NCBI GenBank assembly: GCA_948474755.1
Contig: CAOLHI010001025.1
Coordinates: 62,001-126,000 of the forward strand
Length of the DNA: 64,000 nucleotides
Direction of reading: 5' to 3'
From: Ctenosaura bakeri
Lineage: Eukaryota; Chordata; Lepidosauria; Squamata; Iguanidae
This document shows, in pieces, positions 9,991 through 21,842 of this stretch. Each line of letters starts with the position of its first letter. Position 1 is the stretch's first letter. The notes beneath the pieces were generated by a model, which saw nothing but the letters and a program-made list of their open reading frames with translations, did not search any database and was not told the DNA's origin. Made by a program: the position numbers and the translations under genes.

Positions 9991-11680
9991 CGTTCCCTAT
10001 AGGAAGAAAGCAAGAGGAGAAGAACTGACAAAAGATTGGGCTCCATACAGGAAGAAGGCAGGAGGAGAAGAACTGATGAAATACTGGGTTCCCTATAGGA
10101 AGAAAGCAAGAGGAGAAGAACTGATGAAAGACTGGTTCCCTATAGGAAGAAAGCAAGAGAAGAACTGATGAAAGACTGGGTTCCCTATAGGAAGAAAGCA
10201 AGAGAAGAAGAACTGATAAAAGACTGGTTCCCTATAGGAAGAAAGCAAGAGAAGAACTGCTGAAAGACTGGTTCCCTATAAGAAGAAAGCAAGAGGAGAA
10301 GAACTGATGAAAGACTGGTTCCCTATAGGAAGAAAGTAAGAGAAGAAGAACTGATAAAAGACTGGTTCCCTATAGGAAGAAAGCAAGAGAAGAACTGCTG
10401 AAAGACTGGTTCCCTATAGGAAGAAAGCAAGAGGAGAAGAACTGATGAAAGACTGGTTCCCTATAGGAAGAAAGCAAGAGGAGAAGAACCAATGAAAGAT
10501 TGGGCTCCATACAGGAAGAAGGCAAGAGGAGAAGAACTGGCAAAATACTGGCTTCCCTGTAGGAAGAAAGCAAGAGGAGAAGAACTGATGAAAGACTGGT
10601 TCCCTATAGGAAGAAAGCAAGAGGAGAAGAACTGATGAAAGACTGGTTCCCTATAGGAAGAAAGCAAGAGGAGAAGAACTGATGAAAGACTGATTCCCTA
10701 TAGGAAGAAAGCAAGAGGAGAAGAACTGATGAAAGACTGGTTCCCTATAAGAAGAAAGCAAGAGGAGAAGAACTGATGAAAGACTGGTTCCCTATAGGAA
10801 GGAAGCAAGAGGAGAAGAACTGATGAAAGACTGGTTCCCTATAGGAAGGAAGCAAGAGGAGAAGAACTGATGAAAGACTGGTTCCCTATAGGAAGAAAGC
10901 AAGAGGAGAGGAACTGGCGAAATACTGGGTTCCCTATAGGAAGAAAGCAAGAGGAGAAGAACTGATGAAAGATTGGTTCCCTATAGGAAGAAAGCAAGAG
11001 AAGAAGAACTGATGAAAGACTGGGTTCCCTATAGGAAGAAAGCATGAGAAGAAGAACTGATAAAAGACTGGGTTCCCTATAGGAAGAAAGCAAGAGAAGA
11101 ACTGATAAAAGACTGGTTCCCTATAGGAAGAAAGCAAGAGAAGAACTGCTGAAAGACTGGTTCCCTATAGGAAGAAAGCAAGAGGAGAAGAACTGGCAAA
11201 ATACTGGGTTCCCTGTAGAAAGAAAGCAAGAGAAGAAGAACTAATGAAAGACTGGGTTCCCTACAGGAAGAAGGCAAGAGGAGAAGAATGACGAAATACT
11301 GGGTTCCCTACAGGAAGAAAGCAAGAGGAGAAGAACTGATGAAAGATTGGTTCCCTATAGGAAGAAAGCAAGAGAAGAAGAACTGATGAAAGACTGGGTT
11401 CCCTATAGGAAGAAAGCATGAGAAGAAGAACTGATAAAAGACTGGTTCCCTATAGGAAGAAAGCAAGAGAAGAACTGCTGAAAGACTGGTTCCCTATAGG
11501 AAGAAAGCAAGAGGAGAAGAACTGGCAAAATACTGGGTTCCCTGTAGAAAGAAAGCAAGAGAAGAAGAACTAATGAAAGACTGGGTTCCCTACAGGAAGA
11601 AGGCAAGAGGAGAAGAATGACGAAATACTGAGTTCCCTATAAGAAGAAAGCAAGAGGAGAAGAACTGATGAAAGACTGGG
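9991..11680. repeat. Minisatellite, about 36 units of about 47 bp
   Basis: Unit pattern: ttccctataggaag, then aaagcaagaggagaagaactg, then atgaaagactgg. Units vary (44, 45, 47 and 48 bp; loss of GGA or GAG; ccatacagg, ccctgtaga variants). The two flanks are homologous to 17520-17560 and 17600-17680, where a single unit is present. The strongly biased composition leaves short frames open on the minus strand; these are not genes. Confidence 0.95.
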
Positions 11681-11757
11681 TTTCGTTTTCAACCAATTTC
11701 ACTTTTTGACAATGCTCTGGTTCCTAAGCCATCTGACAAGCAGGGGATGCCAGTATT
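11681..11757. repeat. Right flank of minisatellite host repeat
   Basis: Homologous to 17600-17680 (ttcaaccaatttcactttttgacaatgctctgg, then a caggggat..cc.gta end). Marks the dispersed element in which the minisatellite arose. Confidence 0.7.
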
Positions 11758-12793
11758 AGAGATAAACCAGCAGATAACAACATGCTTACACACCCCACCC
11801 AGTATAGCAGTTAATTCTTTGCTGGCTCATGAGGCCTCCTTTCAGCATCTCTCTGCAATTACTAACCAGATTTCCAGACAGGCCTTCGGAGGCTGCACGG
11901 TGCCTCAGCAAATGGGTAAAATACAGTGATTTTGTCTGCTCCCCTCCCCTCTGATTACACACCACTGCTGCTTCATTTCCCTGCATAAGATCCTTCTGCC
12001 AAAGGAGAATAGGTGGCTAATTAGCTAAGAGAACAGAATGTGAGGCTTGGTTTTTTGAAAGGGTTGGAGAGGGAGAACCAGCTGTATGATTAACTTTGTT
12101 GGGCTCCATCCTTCACTGTAAAATGCACTCAGCATCTGGGTTTTTCACTTTCTCACCCCACACTGTCACAATATTGGGTAATAATAGATGCAATATGAAT
12201 GTCCATTTCACAGGAGGGAGGGCGGGAAGGAGAGGAAAAGAGAGAGAGAGACAGAGAGAGAGTAAACAAAAGGAAATAAATGATGTTAGGGAGATGCATT
12301 AACTACTATATTAAATGGGTTACCAAGAAGGACTCTTGTTTTATTGGGTGCTGCTGCTGGTTGTCCCTCCATCTTCAGAACTACAGGGTTGTAGGCACTA
12401 CCTGTCTGTTGTCAGGCAATGGAATGCCAAGATATTCAGCAGGCAAACAGATCCAGCTTTGCAGTCTAATAAAGCTTGCCTGGTCAGGATGAACCAGAAG
12501 CTAAGTCCAGTGTTGTTCCAAAGTTCAGGAATCCAGCAGGCAGCAAGGTCAGACAGTCCAAAGGTCAGAGAAAGTTGGCAGCCAGTGAGTAGGGAATCTA
12601 TAGCACACACAAAGGCAAGGGCTGGCAAACACATGCGTTGTTTCTGGCCACTGGCCTCTGCCTTCTTTACAAAGGCTAGAGCCAGCTGGCTCCATCCCAG
12701 AATGATTAGCTCCTGGTGTGCTTGTGTCTGCTTGTCCTCCTTCCAGGCTGCTGTTCACCTAGAGAAGCTGACTTCTGGCCCATGACACAGGGT
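11758..12793. other. Mostly unrecognised; (AG)n at 12239-12262
   Basis: Intronic sequence with one short GA-repeat microsatellite. No family named. Confidence 0.45.
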
Positions 12794-13316
12794 TAGAATC
12801 ACAGAATTCTAGAGTTGGAAGAGACCACAAGGGCCATCTAGTCCAACCCCCGGGCACACAGGAACACACAACTTAAAGCACTCCCAAGAGGCTGCCATCC
12901 AACTTTTGTTTAAAGATCTCCCAAAATAGAGACACCAACACACTCCCACGCAGTCCATTCCACTGTTGAACAGTTCTTACAATCAATGCTTAGCTAGAAT
13001 CTCTTTTCTTGGAATCTGAATCCACTCGTTCACGTTCTGGTCTCCAGAGCAGCAGAAAACAAGGTTGCTCCATCCTGTACATAACACTCCTTCAGATATT
13101 TAAAGATGTCTGTCATGTCATTTCCAAGCTGAACATGTCCAGCTCCCTATGTTGGTCCTCATAGGGCACATTTTCCAGACTTTTTATGATCTTGCTCATC
13201 CTTCTCTGGACCTGTTCCAGCTTGTCAATATCCTTCTTGAACCAGGGCTAGATGCAGGATTCCAGGTGAGGTCTGACCAAAGCAGAACAGAGTGACACTA
13301 CTATTTCCCTTGATCA
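12794..13316 (-). mobile_element. CR1 LINE 3' part (older)
   Basis: Shows gaatcacagaattctagagttggaagagacc and the CR1 C-terminal codons on the minus strand, with many substitutions. Confidence 0.85.
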
Positions 13317-14391
13317 GGAGACTATAAGCTTGCTCCATCCAAAGCATTATTCATTTCCCAGCCAAAAGAAAAAAGAAAAAGAAAAAGAAAGGGGGAGGTA
13401 TTTCCAATACTTGGAAAATTCTGCTAGAAAGATAACACAGTAGACAGACTTCCACACAGTTTTCTTCTAGTACACACACATCTCAAGTTTCTCTGAGGGA
13501 TTATTCCCCACGTGGTAGCAAAAAAGAAGTCAGTCTTGCAAACTATTTCCTGCACAGAAGACTTCTTTCCTTTCCAAAGCTCACATTTTTTGCATAGAAA
13601 AAAAATGTTTTTATTGCAAAACTGAGATATGCCACTATCTTGAACACCAAGCAGAAATATTTGTTTTAGAATCCACAGAAGCTGGAAGGGGCCTCATGGG
13701 CCATTGAGTCTTCTAGTGGGAAGAAATCTCTGAAAATTATTCATCTTTGCATGTAAAGATGAAATAATCAAGGATCTCTTCCTTAATCAGTCTCCCGCCC
13801 CACCGAAAAAATGCAGGAGAGTCTTACTTGGTGAGGAACTTCCTGGAAGCCCTGGCCAGCCACAGTTGCAAACAGACAGCTGGGTCCGATGAGAGGTGGC
13901 CAACTGAGGAGGTCCAGTGGCTACCTTTATGCCCCAGGACCTTCCAGGGGGCCATACGGACTAACCAAAAAGAATGAAAAGAAGGAATGGAAAGGAAGAC
14001 AAGACAAGAGAAGAACAGACCAATTAAATAGACTCATGAAGGGCAAGTCTACATGCACATAAATCCCATGGAACCTTCGTGAGTTCTTGTGTTGGTACTA
14101 ACAGTAGGACTCAGGACACAGAATCCTAGATACATTTTGGGGGTGGAATTACTGTTCTGGACTACAAAGGCCTGAATACCACGGGCAGCATGGCCAAAGA
14201 ATTCTGGAAATTCCAGATTCTGGTCCCAGATGGGTCTTCAGATCTATGAGACTCTTGGTGCAAGTCACAGCATCTGTGATGTTACAGACCACTTTGAAGT
14301 GAGGTCAGCCAGTGGTAGCAAGACGAGCTGTGAAAACTGTGACGACAGTGCTAGAAGACAAGCCATATTGAAAGAAAAGTGGGGCCCTTGG
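13317..14391. other. A-rich, no clear feature
   Basis: Includes an (AAAAG)n-like run at 13366-13390. A possible very old CR1 3' end lies near 13662-13720 (gctggaaggggcctcatgggccat). Confidence 0.35.
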
Positions 14392-14532
14392 GACTGAATC
14401 ATGGTTGGAAGGGACTCCAAGGGTCATCTAGTCCAACCCCATTCTGCCATGCAGGAATATACTACTACAGTCCTCTTGAAAGATGCTCAACCAACTTCTG
14501 TTCAAAGACTTCCAGAGATGGAGAGCCTTAGT
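14392..14532 (-). mobile_element. CR1 LINE 3' end fragment
   Basis: Begins gaatcatggttggaagggactccaaggg and runs through the standard 3' UTR into the last codons. Confidence 0.8.
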
Positions 14533-14565
14533 GTAACATACAATGAGGCCAGGATTCAGCCCTGA

Positions 14566-15036
14566 ATTGTTGTTGCGTGCCTTTGAGTTGTTTCTGACTT
14601 ATGGCACCCCTAAGGAGAACCTATGATGGAGTTTTCTAGGCAAGATTTCTTTAGAGGGATTTTGCCCTTGCCCTCCTCTGAGGCTGAGAGAATGTGACTT
14701 CCCCAAGATCAGGTGGGTCTCCATGGCTGAGCAAGGATTTGGATCCCCGGTCTCTGCAGTTGTTATCTGCCCTGGTGGCGCAGTGGTTAAATGCCAGTAC
14801 TGCAAGCCACAAGGTTGTGAGTTCGATCCTGCCCGGCTCCAAGGTTGACTCAGCCTTCCATCCTTCCGCAGGTCGGTAACATGAGTACCCAGCTTGTTGG
14901 GGGCATGTATAGAAATACATGCTATTTGTAAGTTGTTCGCCGCCTCGATCCTTATGGAGAGGCGGGATACAAATAAATAATAATAAAATAAAAAAATCCA
15001 ACACTCAAACTGCTACACCAGGCTGGCTCTATTTTG
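14566..15036 (-). mobile_element. L2-tailed tRNA-SINE, split by another SINE
   Basis: The tail-side segment is 14566-14768 and the head 14998-15036; the head reads agccagcctggtgtagcagtttgagtgttgg on the minus strand. Between them sits the Sauria-type SINE. Confidence 0.8.
14769..14997 (+). mobile_element. Sauria-type tRNA-derived SINE
   Basis: The Pol III A box TGGCGCAGTGG (14776-14786) fits TRGYNNARNNG and the B box AGTTCGATCC (14820-14829) fits GGTTCGANNCC. The body ends gccgcctcgatcc..ggagaggcgggatacaaataaataa, the BovB-type tail typical of Sauria SINEs. Another copy is at 46325-46585 on the other strand. Confidence 0.85.
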
Positions 15037-15814
15037 ACTGAATTCTGGGTCTCAGTTTTTCTCTGCACAACTGTAGTGTTGGCCCATGAACAAAACATCA
15101 GTAAAATACCTATTTCTAAAAGTGTTTTTTCCTTCTTTCAGTGCCTTTCTCTTTTACATCCCTCCATTTTGCCTTCCCCTGTTTGCAAATGAAACCAACA
15201 CTGGTTGAGGATTTGGGAAAACCATGTTTATCTTTCTCACCCAGGGCTGTCACTGAAGATGCATAAAAGCCCATGGGTTTTTAGTTCAAATACCAAATTA
15301 CCTTTCCCCTTCAACCTCCCAATCTCCCTCTCTCATCCTGTACCCCAGAAAACTGACACAGAGAGAGAGGGAGGGAGGAAAAGAGAAACAGGGAGATCCT
15401 TCAATTTCATAAACCGCTCACACAGACGCACAGACACGGGCACGGTGCCGCCCGCCGGCCTCCGAAGAGAAGAGATGATCCATCTGGCACACTGACACGG
15501 TAATAAGTCTGCCTAATTGTCAGGTCAGGCATAATACGGAGCTCTCGCCTGTCAGCCGCTTCATTGCAGCTTTGTACTGGAGATGTAAAACGCCTTGTAC
15601 TGCCGTGTATGTTGCGTGGGCCGACGAAGAGATAAATCAGACAGACAGGAGGTGGAGGGATGGGACCAAACAGGGCTGGGGAGAAGGGGGAGCCGGGGAG
15701 GGCAAGTGGAAATGGGAGAGGGCTGCAGACAGGTTGCTGTGAACGGCTGTCAGGTTGACTTGGACTGATGGTGAGCCTGCGGAGAGAGAATCGACTCTCC
15801 AACTCACCTGTAAG
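15037..15814. other. Mostly unique; possible conserved stretch 15490-15620
   Basis: 15490-15620 has an even base mix with CpGs and no repeat match in the window. Nothing more can be said. Confidence 0.3.
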
Positions 15815-16600
15815 GTGGTCTTCCTCCTTTCCTAGTGCCTTCCACCTCACCGAGCATTTCTGTCTTCTCTAGTGAGTCATGGCCCTTTTCGCACTGGCTT
15901 TCTGACGCGCAACAGCCCCGTGAGCCTCGCGGGAGTGGGAGCGTCGCTCTGCACGACGCACTCCCACTTCCGCCGCGCTCACGGGGCTGCAGCGGCGCGA
16001 TCGCGGGTTTTTTGATTTCCGCCTCAAAGTGAAAATCACCCACGCTTGCGCAACGCTCCCAGCGCCCAGGCGCACTTACCTCCTGTGCGGAGCATTGCGC
16101 TTCCTTCCCTCCGCCCCTGCGGAAGGAAGGGGCGGGGCAGGGCGCTAGCGCGACGGACGCGACACCTCCTGCTTCGTGTGCACGGGGGGGGGACGCAACA
16201 CCTCCTGCTTCACGTGCGCGCGGGGGGGGGACGGACGCGAGAGCCTCCTGCTTCGCCCGGGGGGGAGGGCGGCTCGCGCGAGAAGCCTCCTCCGGTGCCG
16301 CTTCCCCCTCGTTCCTTCACCTGTGGAAGGAAGGAGGGGGAAGCGGCAGCCTCCCGGAGAAGGCTTCTCGCGCGAGCCGCCCTCCCCGCTCGCGCGAGAA
16401 GCCTCAATGCGAAAAGGGCCCATGTCTTCTCATCATATGCCCAAAGTACAACAGCCCCAGTTTGGTCATCTTGGCTTCTAAGAAGAGGCCCGGCTTGACT
16501 TGCTCTAGGACCCATTGATTTGTCTTTTGACCTTTCCAGCATATCTGTAGAACTCTTCTCCAGCGACACATTTTACCATGAGTTGATCTTCTTCCTATCT
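15815..16600 (-). mobile_element. LINE 3' part (RTE/L2-like), split by foldback element
   Basis: Minus-strand segments at 16420-16600 and 15815-15881 read as the C-terminal LINE region (acagatatgctgg..gacaaatcaatggg, aagccaagatgaccaaactggg, tttgggcatatgatgagaagacatg | actcactagagaagac). They are homologous to 57238-57548. The foldback element at 15882-16419 separates them. Assignment to RTE or L2 is uncertain. Confidence 0.65.
15882..16419. mobile_element. Long GC-rich foldback element, copy 1
   Basis: Ends GCCCTTTTCGCACTGG and AATGCGAAAAGGGC. The 538-bp interior is very GC-rich, with internal inverted repeats (aaggaaggggcggggc, ctcgcgcgagaagcctcc). The flanks TCATG and CCATG differ at one base. 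The surrounding LINE continues across the site if one of these is removed. AGGTAAGTG lies on the minus strand at about 16073-16081. Confidence 0.85.
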
Positions 16601-16918
16601 GAAAGGTCGTGCCATTGGTGGGTTGCAGATAGGAGGAGAGATGTAAATCAGGATACGGGCAGGAGTGAGCTGAGAGCTGTGAGAGAGTCAGACTTGAGTT
16701 CAAATTCTGCCAGGGTTGAAGGGTCTCCTAGGGGGTCTGGGCCGAGCCCCAGTTTCTCAAACTCAGTCCTCTCCTCCAAAAATATTCTTTGAGGACTTGG
16801 CTTTGGTTGGCCTGAGATGTTTTGCCCATGTTACAACCAGGATTCCAAAAGGCACTACCTATCAGACTGGAGTAAAAAAATGATTGTGAAAAAGCAGTGC
16901 TCAGTCCATTCCATGGAA

Positions 16919-17325
16919 ATGGCCCAGAGCTGATCCAGAGCATTATGATGGCAAAGGACACTCCCTTAGTTGGGTTTTTGAAAGCATTTTACACTGGCCA
17001 ATGGAAGATGGGATTATCGTTGGTCAACACCCATGGTAGTTTAAATGGAACCTCCATTTTTAGAGACACTATACCCAAATCCTCAACAGTGTTGGTTTCA
17101 TTGCAAAGAGAGGAAGATAAAAGGCTGTAAAAGAGAAAGAATTTGAAAGAAGGAAAATAGTGTTTTTAACGAAAGTTTTGTTCCTACGTGGTCCAGAGCT
17201 GGGTCCAGAACATTATAAGAAATGGCAAAGGGCACTCCTGCAGTTGGGTTTTTGAAAACATTTTACATTGGTCAAAAAGAGATGGGTTTATCATTGGCCA
17301 GTAGCCACGACAGCTTAAATGAAAG
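16919..17325. repeat. Degenerate tandem duplication, about 270 bp offset
   Basis: 16919-17060 and 17189-17325 share ccagagctg.tccagaacatta, then atggcaaagg.cactcc, gttgggtttttgaaa, cattttaca.tgg and tttaaatg. The source sequence is unrecognised. Confidence 0.6.
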
Positions 17326-17519
17326 CAGTATATCTGATAGTTCCAGGCAACTGGACCAAGCCACAGTGTATGGTCATCACCAGAGCTTGGAAAAGATGTT
17401 TAGTTGAACTACAAGTCCCAGAATCCTTCCGTTGGCTAAAATGGCCCTTGGTTCTTTGAGGGCTGCCCACCCACACTTTAGGCCAGGAGAGGGCAAAGTG
17501 CAGCAGAGGGGCCACAACT

Positions 17520-17682
17520 TGTACTGACCATGGGAGCCTCCGTAATGCCCTCATGTTCCCTCCAGGAAGGAGACAAGAGAAGAACTGACAAAAGGCTGGC
17601 TTCTGCTTTTCAACCAATTCCACTTTCTGACAGTGCTCTGGTCCCTAACCCGTTAGATATGCAGGGGACACCTGTACTGAAA
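17520..17682. mobile_element. Dispersed repeat holding one minisatellite unit
   Basis: Contains a single ttccctccaggaagg..acaagagaagaactgacaaaaggctgg unit between flanks matching those of the 9991-11680 array. The end cctgcatatc..gacacctgtac is mariner-like. Confidence 0.65.
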
Positions 17683-18833
17683 TTTGGGCAGTTTGGAGGA
17701 GCTTTTTGACCGTCAGTGCATCCCTCCAAAGGTTCCAGGGCCAGAAAACTGGCCCCCGAGACCTGGTGGAGTTGTCTAACCCTGCAGTAGAAAGATCACA
17801 GTCTTCCCCTGTTGCTGTGAAGTGTGATCCAGTGGAGCTGTTGGGGATCGGAGCTGGAATCTTTAGCATGCAAAGCATGTTCTCTACTCCCCATTTTCCT
17901 GAACTTGGCACACAGTGATTTGTTGGGTTGAAAATGTTCTAGAAATCAATGAACACTGAAAAATAAGCAAGCAGATAGCAAGCCAGGATACGAGATGGGA
18001 AGCCTTCAACATCCTAAAGTGCAAGCTCCCAAGGCTTCAACATCCTAAAGTGCAAGCTCCCATTCTCAAGGAAATTTTAATAGTAGGAAAGGAGCGTACA
18101 ATTCTGTGTGTGTGTGTGTGTGTTACTCTATTCTCTCCTCCCCACGCCTCCACTCTCCCAGGAATATGCCAGTTGCAATTGCCTGTCAGCAAGAAAAGGA
18201 GATAAAGACAGGTTGGGTTTCTTCTCCTTCAGTCAATGAAACTTTAATAGACTCAGAAAGCAAAGGCACAAGCCGCCATCCACGGCCCCATCTCAATATG
18301 TTCCAGCCAACCAGTGCAGCAAAAGGCAATCGATAACCAGTCCCTGCTTCACAAAAAAACAAGACTCTCTCTCACACGCATAGACACTCCAAAAACAGAA
18401 GGGAAGGCAGAGCCGCAGAAGGCCCACTTCGAAACCATCTGAGAGTGGCATTCCTCCACCCACAGCTAAACTGTTGCGTACTGAGAACATCTTGCAATTG
18501 TTCCAAGACAGTCTGGAGCCCAAAAAGCGCATCCATTGCCTATTTATCTCTGCCAAGGAGGAGGAAGACCTGGCAGACAAACAGCGCCGTTTGCTCCCTT
18601 TCTTGCACAAATTCTCTCTGCCCACCCCTTTGTGAAATTTTTGCACCTTCTGCACAGCCATTATGGGTATGGCTTTCCATGTAAACCACTTTTAAAAAAA
18701 AAACTCTGTGTCTGTGTGTGTGACTTGAGTTGGTTTTCACCAGAGCATAGCTCAATGCTGGCTGGTGGCTCCCATGTCAATCAAGCAGTAAATCCGTGTT
18801 GGGTTTTAGTCCAAACTTTGGCTCCACTTAACA

Positions 18834-18884
<51 letters not shown>

Positions 18885-19024
18885 AAAAACAAAACAAAAC
18901 ATTCTGTACCATCCAAGAGATGGACAAGGTATTCAAACGCTTGTGGGAAAGGGAAATGAGAAATGGGTTTTTTAAGTGTTTGAAAAGTTATTTATTTATT
19001 TGACTGATTGATTGAATTTATATA
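17683..19024. other. Mostly unique; (TG)n and (TATC)n microsatellites
   Basis: (TG)n at 18105-18122. (TATC)12.5 at 18835-18884. No gene or repeat family recognised in the rest. Confidence 0.5.
18835..18884. repeat. (TATC)n microsatellite
   Basis: Uninterrupted tetranucleotide array of 50 bp. Confidence 0.98.
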
Positions 19025-19800
19025 TTTTCAACAGAGAGAAATGTAGGGTCCTGCACTTGGGCAGAAAAAATGAAAGTCACAAGTATAGGATGGGGGATGT
19101 GTGGCTGGATAGCAGTACGTGTGAAAAGGATCTAGGAGTCTTGCTGGATCACAAGCTGAACATGAGTCAGCAGTGTGACGCGGCAACCAAGAAAGCCAAC
19201 GCGATCTTGGTTGCATCAATAGGACTTTGGTGTCTAGATTGAGGGAGGTACTGGTACCACTCTATTCTGCTTTGGTTAGGCCTCATTTGGATCCTGTGTC
19301 CAGTTCTGGGCACCTCAATTCAAGAAGGATGTCGACAAGCTGGAACGTGTCCAGAGGAGGGTGACCAAAATGGTGAGAGGCCTGGAAGCCATGAAGCCCT
19401 ACGAAGAACACCTTAGAGAGCTGGGTATGTTTAGTCTGCAGAAGAGAAGGTTGAGAGGGGACATGATAGCCATGTTTAAATATTTGAAGGGATGTCATGT
19501 TGAGGAGGGAGCAGGCTTGTTCTCAACCACTCCAGAGACCAGGATAAGGACCAATGGATTCAAGATGCAAGAAAGGAGATTCCACCTGAACCTCAGGAAG
19601 AACTCCCTGATGGTCAGAGCTGTCCGGCAGTGGAATCTGCTGCCTCCATGGAGTGTGGTGGAGTGTCCTTCTTTGGAGGCTTTTAAGCAGAGGCTGGATG
19701 GCCATCTGTTGGGAATGCTTTGATGGGTGTTCCTGCATAGCAGGGGGTTGGACTGGATGGCCCCTGGGGTCTCTTCCAACTCTATGATTCTACGATTCTA
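19025..19800 (+). mobile_element. CR1 LINE 3' part
   Basis: Reads REKCRVLHLGRKN, DVWLDSSTCEKDLGVLLDHK and [15 protein letters not shown], then shifts frame to the [28 protein letters not shown]-terminal region and the ATTCTA tail. Confidence 0.92.
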
Positions 19801-19938
19801 ATATTGTCTATTGCTAAGACAATGCTAATGTTGTCCCTCTGTCTTGAGTAGTTTGTGTGAAGAATATAAACTTGCATATAGTATTTTAATATTCTTTAAT
19901 ATTTAATGTTTTAAATTCATAAACCGATTGTTTTTTAA

Positions 19939-20627
19939 TAGGGATGGGCCAGCCGAATCCTTGAATCCTTTGGAAGGATTCGAGATTCGCGGATCTGAAT
20001 CCCTGGGCCAAAACAGGCGAATTGAAACTTTTGACTCTGCCGGGGATGGCCGAGTCCTTGCACATCCCAGGGTCTGAGCTCGCACGAGAGGCCAGGATCA
20101 GGCCCACAGGGGTGAGTAAGTCTAGCAAGCATCGAGTCCTGGCACACCCCGGGGCCTGAGCTCATGCATGTTTTTAAAAATTGGCACCTCTGGGGCCCAC
20201 CAAGGGCCTGATTGACCACTGGGCACCTGGGCGCATGAAAATGGCAGCATAAAGCTGCGTGCGCACGCCAGAGGCTGCCTGTGCTTGCTTCTCCTGCCTG
20301 TGCCTCTCTCTGCAAGGTAATAATCTCTGTTCTTTTTACTTGAGAGTTATGTCCTTGTAGATGAACATGTCAGTTGCACTTGGACCTTCTTAATAAGAAG
20401 TATGGGTATGTTTTCCTTAACTGAAAACTATTATAACTTGTTTTACATTAAACAAAGATGTCAAATTCTTCTTCAGAAATACTTTTCAGTAGAAGTGCTT
20501 TCTTTCCCTTGCTTTTTAAACCTCCTTTTAAAGAGGATTCGAAAGATTCGAGATTTGTGAGATTTGTGGATTCCCAGAACCTCCCAGGGATTCAGATTAG
20601 GAAAATCCTGGATTCCACCCATCCCTA
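19939..20627. mobile_element. hAT-like non-autonomous element
   Basis: Starts TAGGGATGGGCC and ends CACCCATCCCTA, a hAT-type terminal inverted repeat, with ATTCGARRATTC-like motifs inside both ends. Flanks TTTTTTAA and TTTTTTTA match at 7 of 8. The surrounding tail repeat is uninterrupted at 4075-4236. No transposase frame. Confidence 0.7.
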
Positions 20628-20751
20628 TTTTTTTAGATCTTATATTTATACTTTTGTATTGTTTTTAATTTGTAGTGTTCGAACATGTTGCTGGACACCT
20701 TGAGTCCCATCACCGGGAGAGAGAGAGAGATGGGATATACGTGAAGGTTAA

Positions 20752-20866
20752 AAACCTTCTTTGGAGGTTTTTAAGCAGAGGCTGGATGGCCATCGGTTGG
20801 GAATGCTTTGAGAGGTGTTCCTCCATAGCAGGGGGTTGGACTCGATGGCTCCTGGGGTCTCCTCCC
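20752..20866 (+). mobile_element. CR1 LINE 3' end fragment
   Basis: Begins in cttctttggaggtttttaagcagaggctggatggccatc, the last CR1 codons. Confidence 0.85.
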
Positions 20867-20933
20867 TTGTTCATGGTAGTACATTCCATGACTCTCTGTG
20901 GATGCCTGAAACCACAGAGAGCAGGGATCCTGG

Positions 20934-21274
20934 GCCCTTTCCACATCCTACCTTGTCCCGTCGTGCTCCGGTGGTGATCTTGGCAGTGCCTTTGCTGAGA
21001 AGGCAGCATGATGGGAACGCTCCCCTCCGCACTGGCCTGGCTCCCTGCCAAAGGAAGTGTGATGGACATGCTTCTTCCTTCCACAGCACAGCCGGGGTAG
21101 GAAGTGCTCCCATTGCGCTTCCAGGGCTTCTGAAGGACAGGCTAGTGCAGGATGGTGGCATGATCATGTGTCATTGATGGGGAAAACCTGTCAATGATTT
21201 ACTCCACGATCGCGCTACCTGGGGACGGGAGAAGGACAGGACTGCAAAGACATCATGCAGAAGCATTGTGGTCC
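20934..21274. mobile_element. Long foldback element, copy 2 (diverged)
   Basis: Left end GCCCTTTCCACATCC. The interior matches 58010-58300 (cattgcgcttccag..ctgc, tcattga.ggggaaaa, gacgggagaaggacagga). The right end is decayed and placed approximately. Confidence 0.6.
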
Positions 21275-21275
21275 C

Positions 21276-21842
21276 AGAATCATGGAATCATAGAGTGGGA
21301 AGAGACCCCAGGGGGCATCGAGTCCAACCTCTTCAACGTAGGAACAAACACTCAAAACATCCCTTTGACAGATGGGCATCCAGCCTTTGCTTAAAAACCT
21401 CCAAAGAAGGAGGAGATTCCACCACACTCCATGGAGGCAGCAGAAGATTCCACTGCCGCACAGCTCTGACCATCAGGAAGTTCTTCCTGAGGTTCAAGCG
21501 GAATCTCCTTTCCTGCAGCTTGAATCCATTGCTCCTTGTCCTAGTCTCTGGAGCGGCAGAGAACAAGCCTGCTCCCTCCTTGACATGACACCCCTTCAAA
21601 TATTTAAACATGGCTATCATGTCCCCTCTTAACCTCCTCTTCTGCAGACTAAACATCCCCAGCTCCCTAAGATGCTCCTCATAGGGTTTCATGGCTTCAG
21701 GACCCTTCACCATTTTGATCACCCTCCTCTGGACATGTTCCAGCTTGTCCATATCCTTCTTGAATTGAGGTGCCCAGAACTGGACACAGGACTCCAAAGG
21801 ACGTCTAACCAATGCAGAATAGAGTGGTCCTGATCCTCTCCT
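21276..21842 (-). mobile_element. CR1 LINE 3' part
   Basis: Minus strand reads [30 protein letters not shown] through [30 protein letters not shown]. Confidence 0.92.

Noticed and set aside
9852..11606. Serial minus-strand frames with repeated SSYREP/FFSSCFLPIGN words
   Set aside because: Translation of the purine-rich minisatellite; no splice sites, and the frames shift with unit length.
9991..11680. CRISPR-like regular repeat array
   Set aside because: Units are contiguous with no unique spacers, and this is a vertebrate genome.
15804..16569. Several overlapping Arg/Ala/Pro-rich frames on both strands
   Set aside because: The GC-rich interior of a foldback element explains them.
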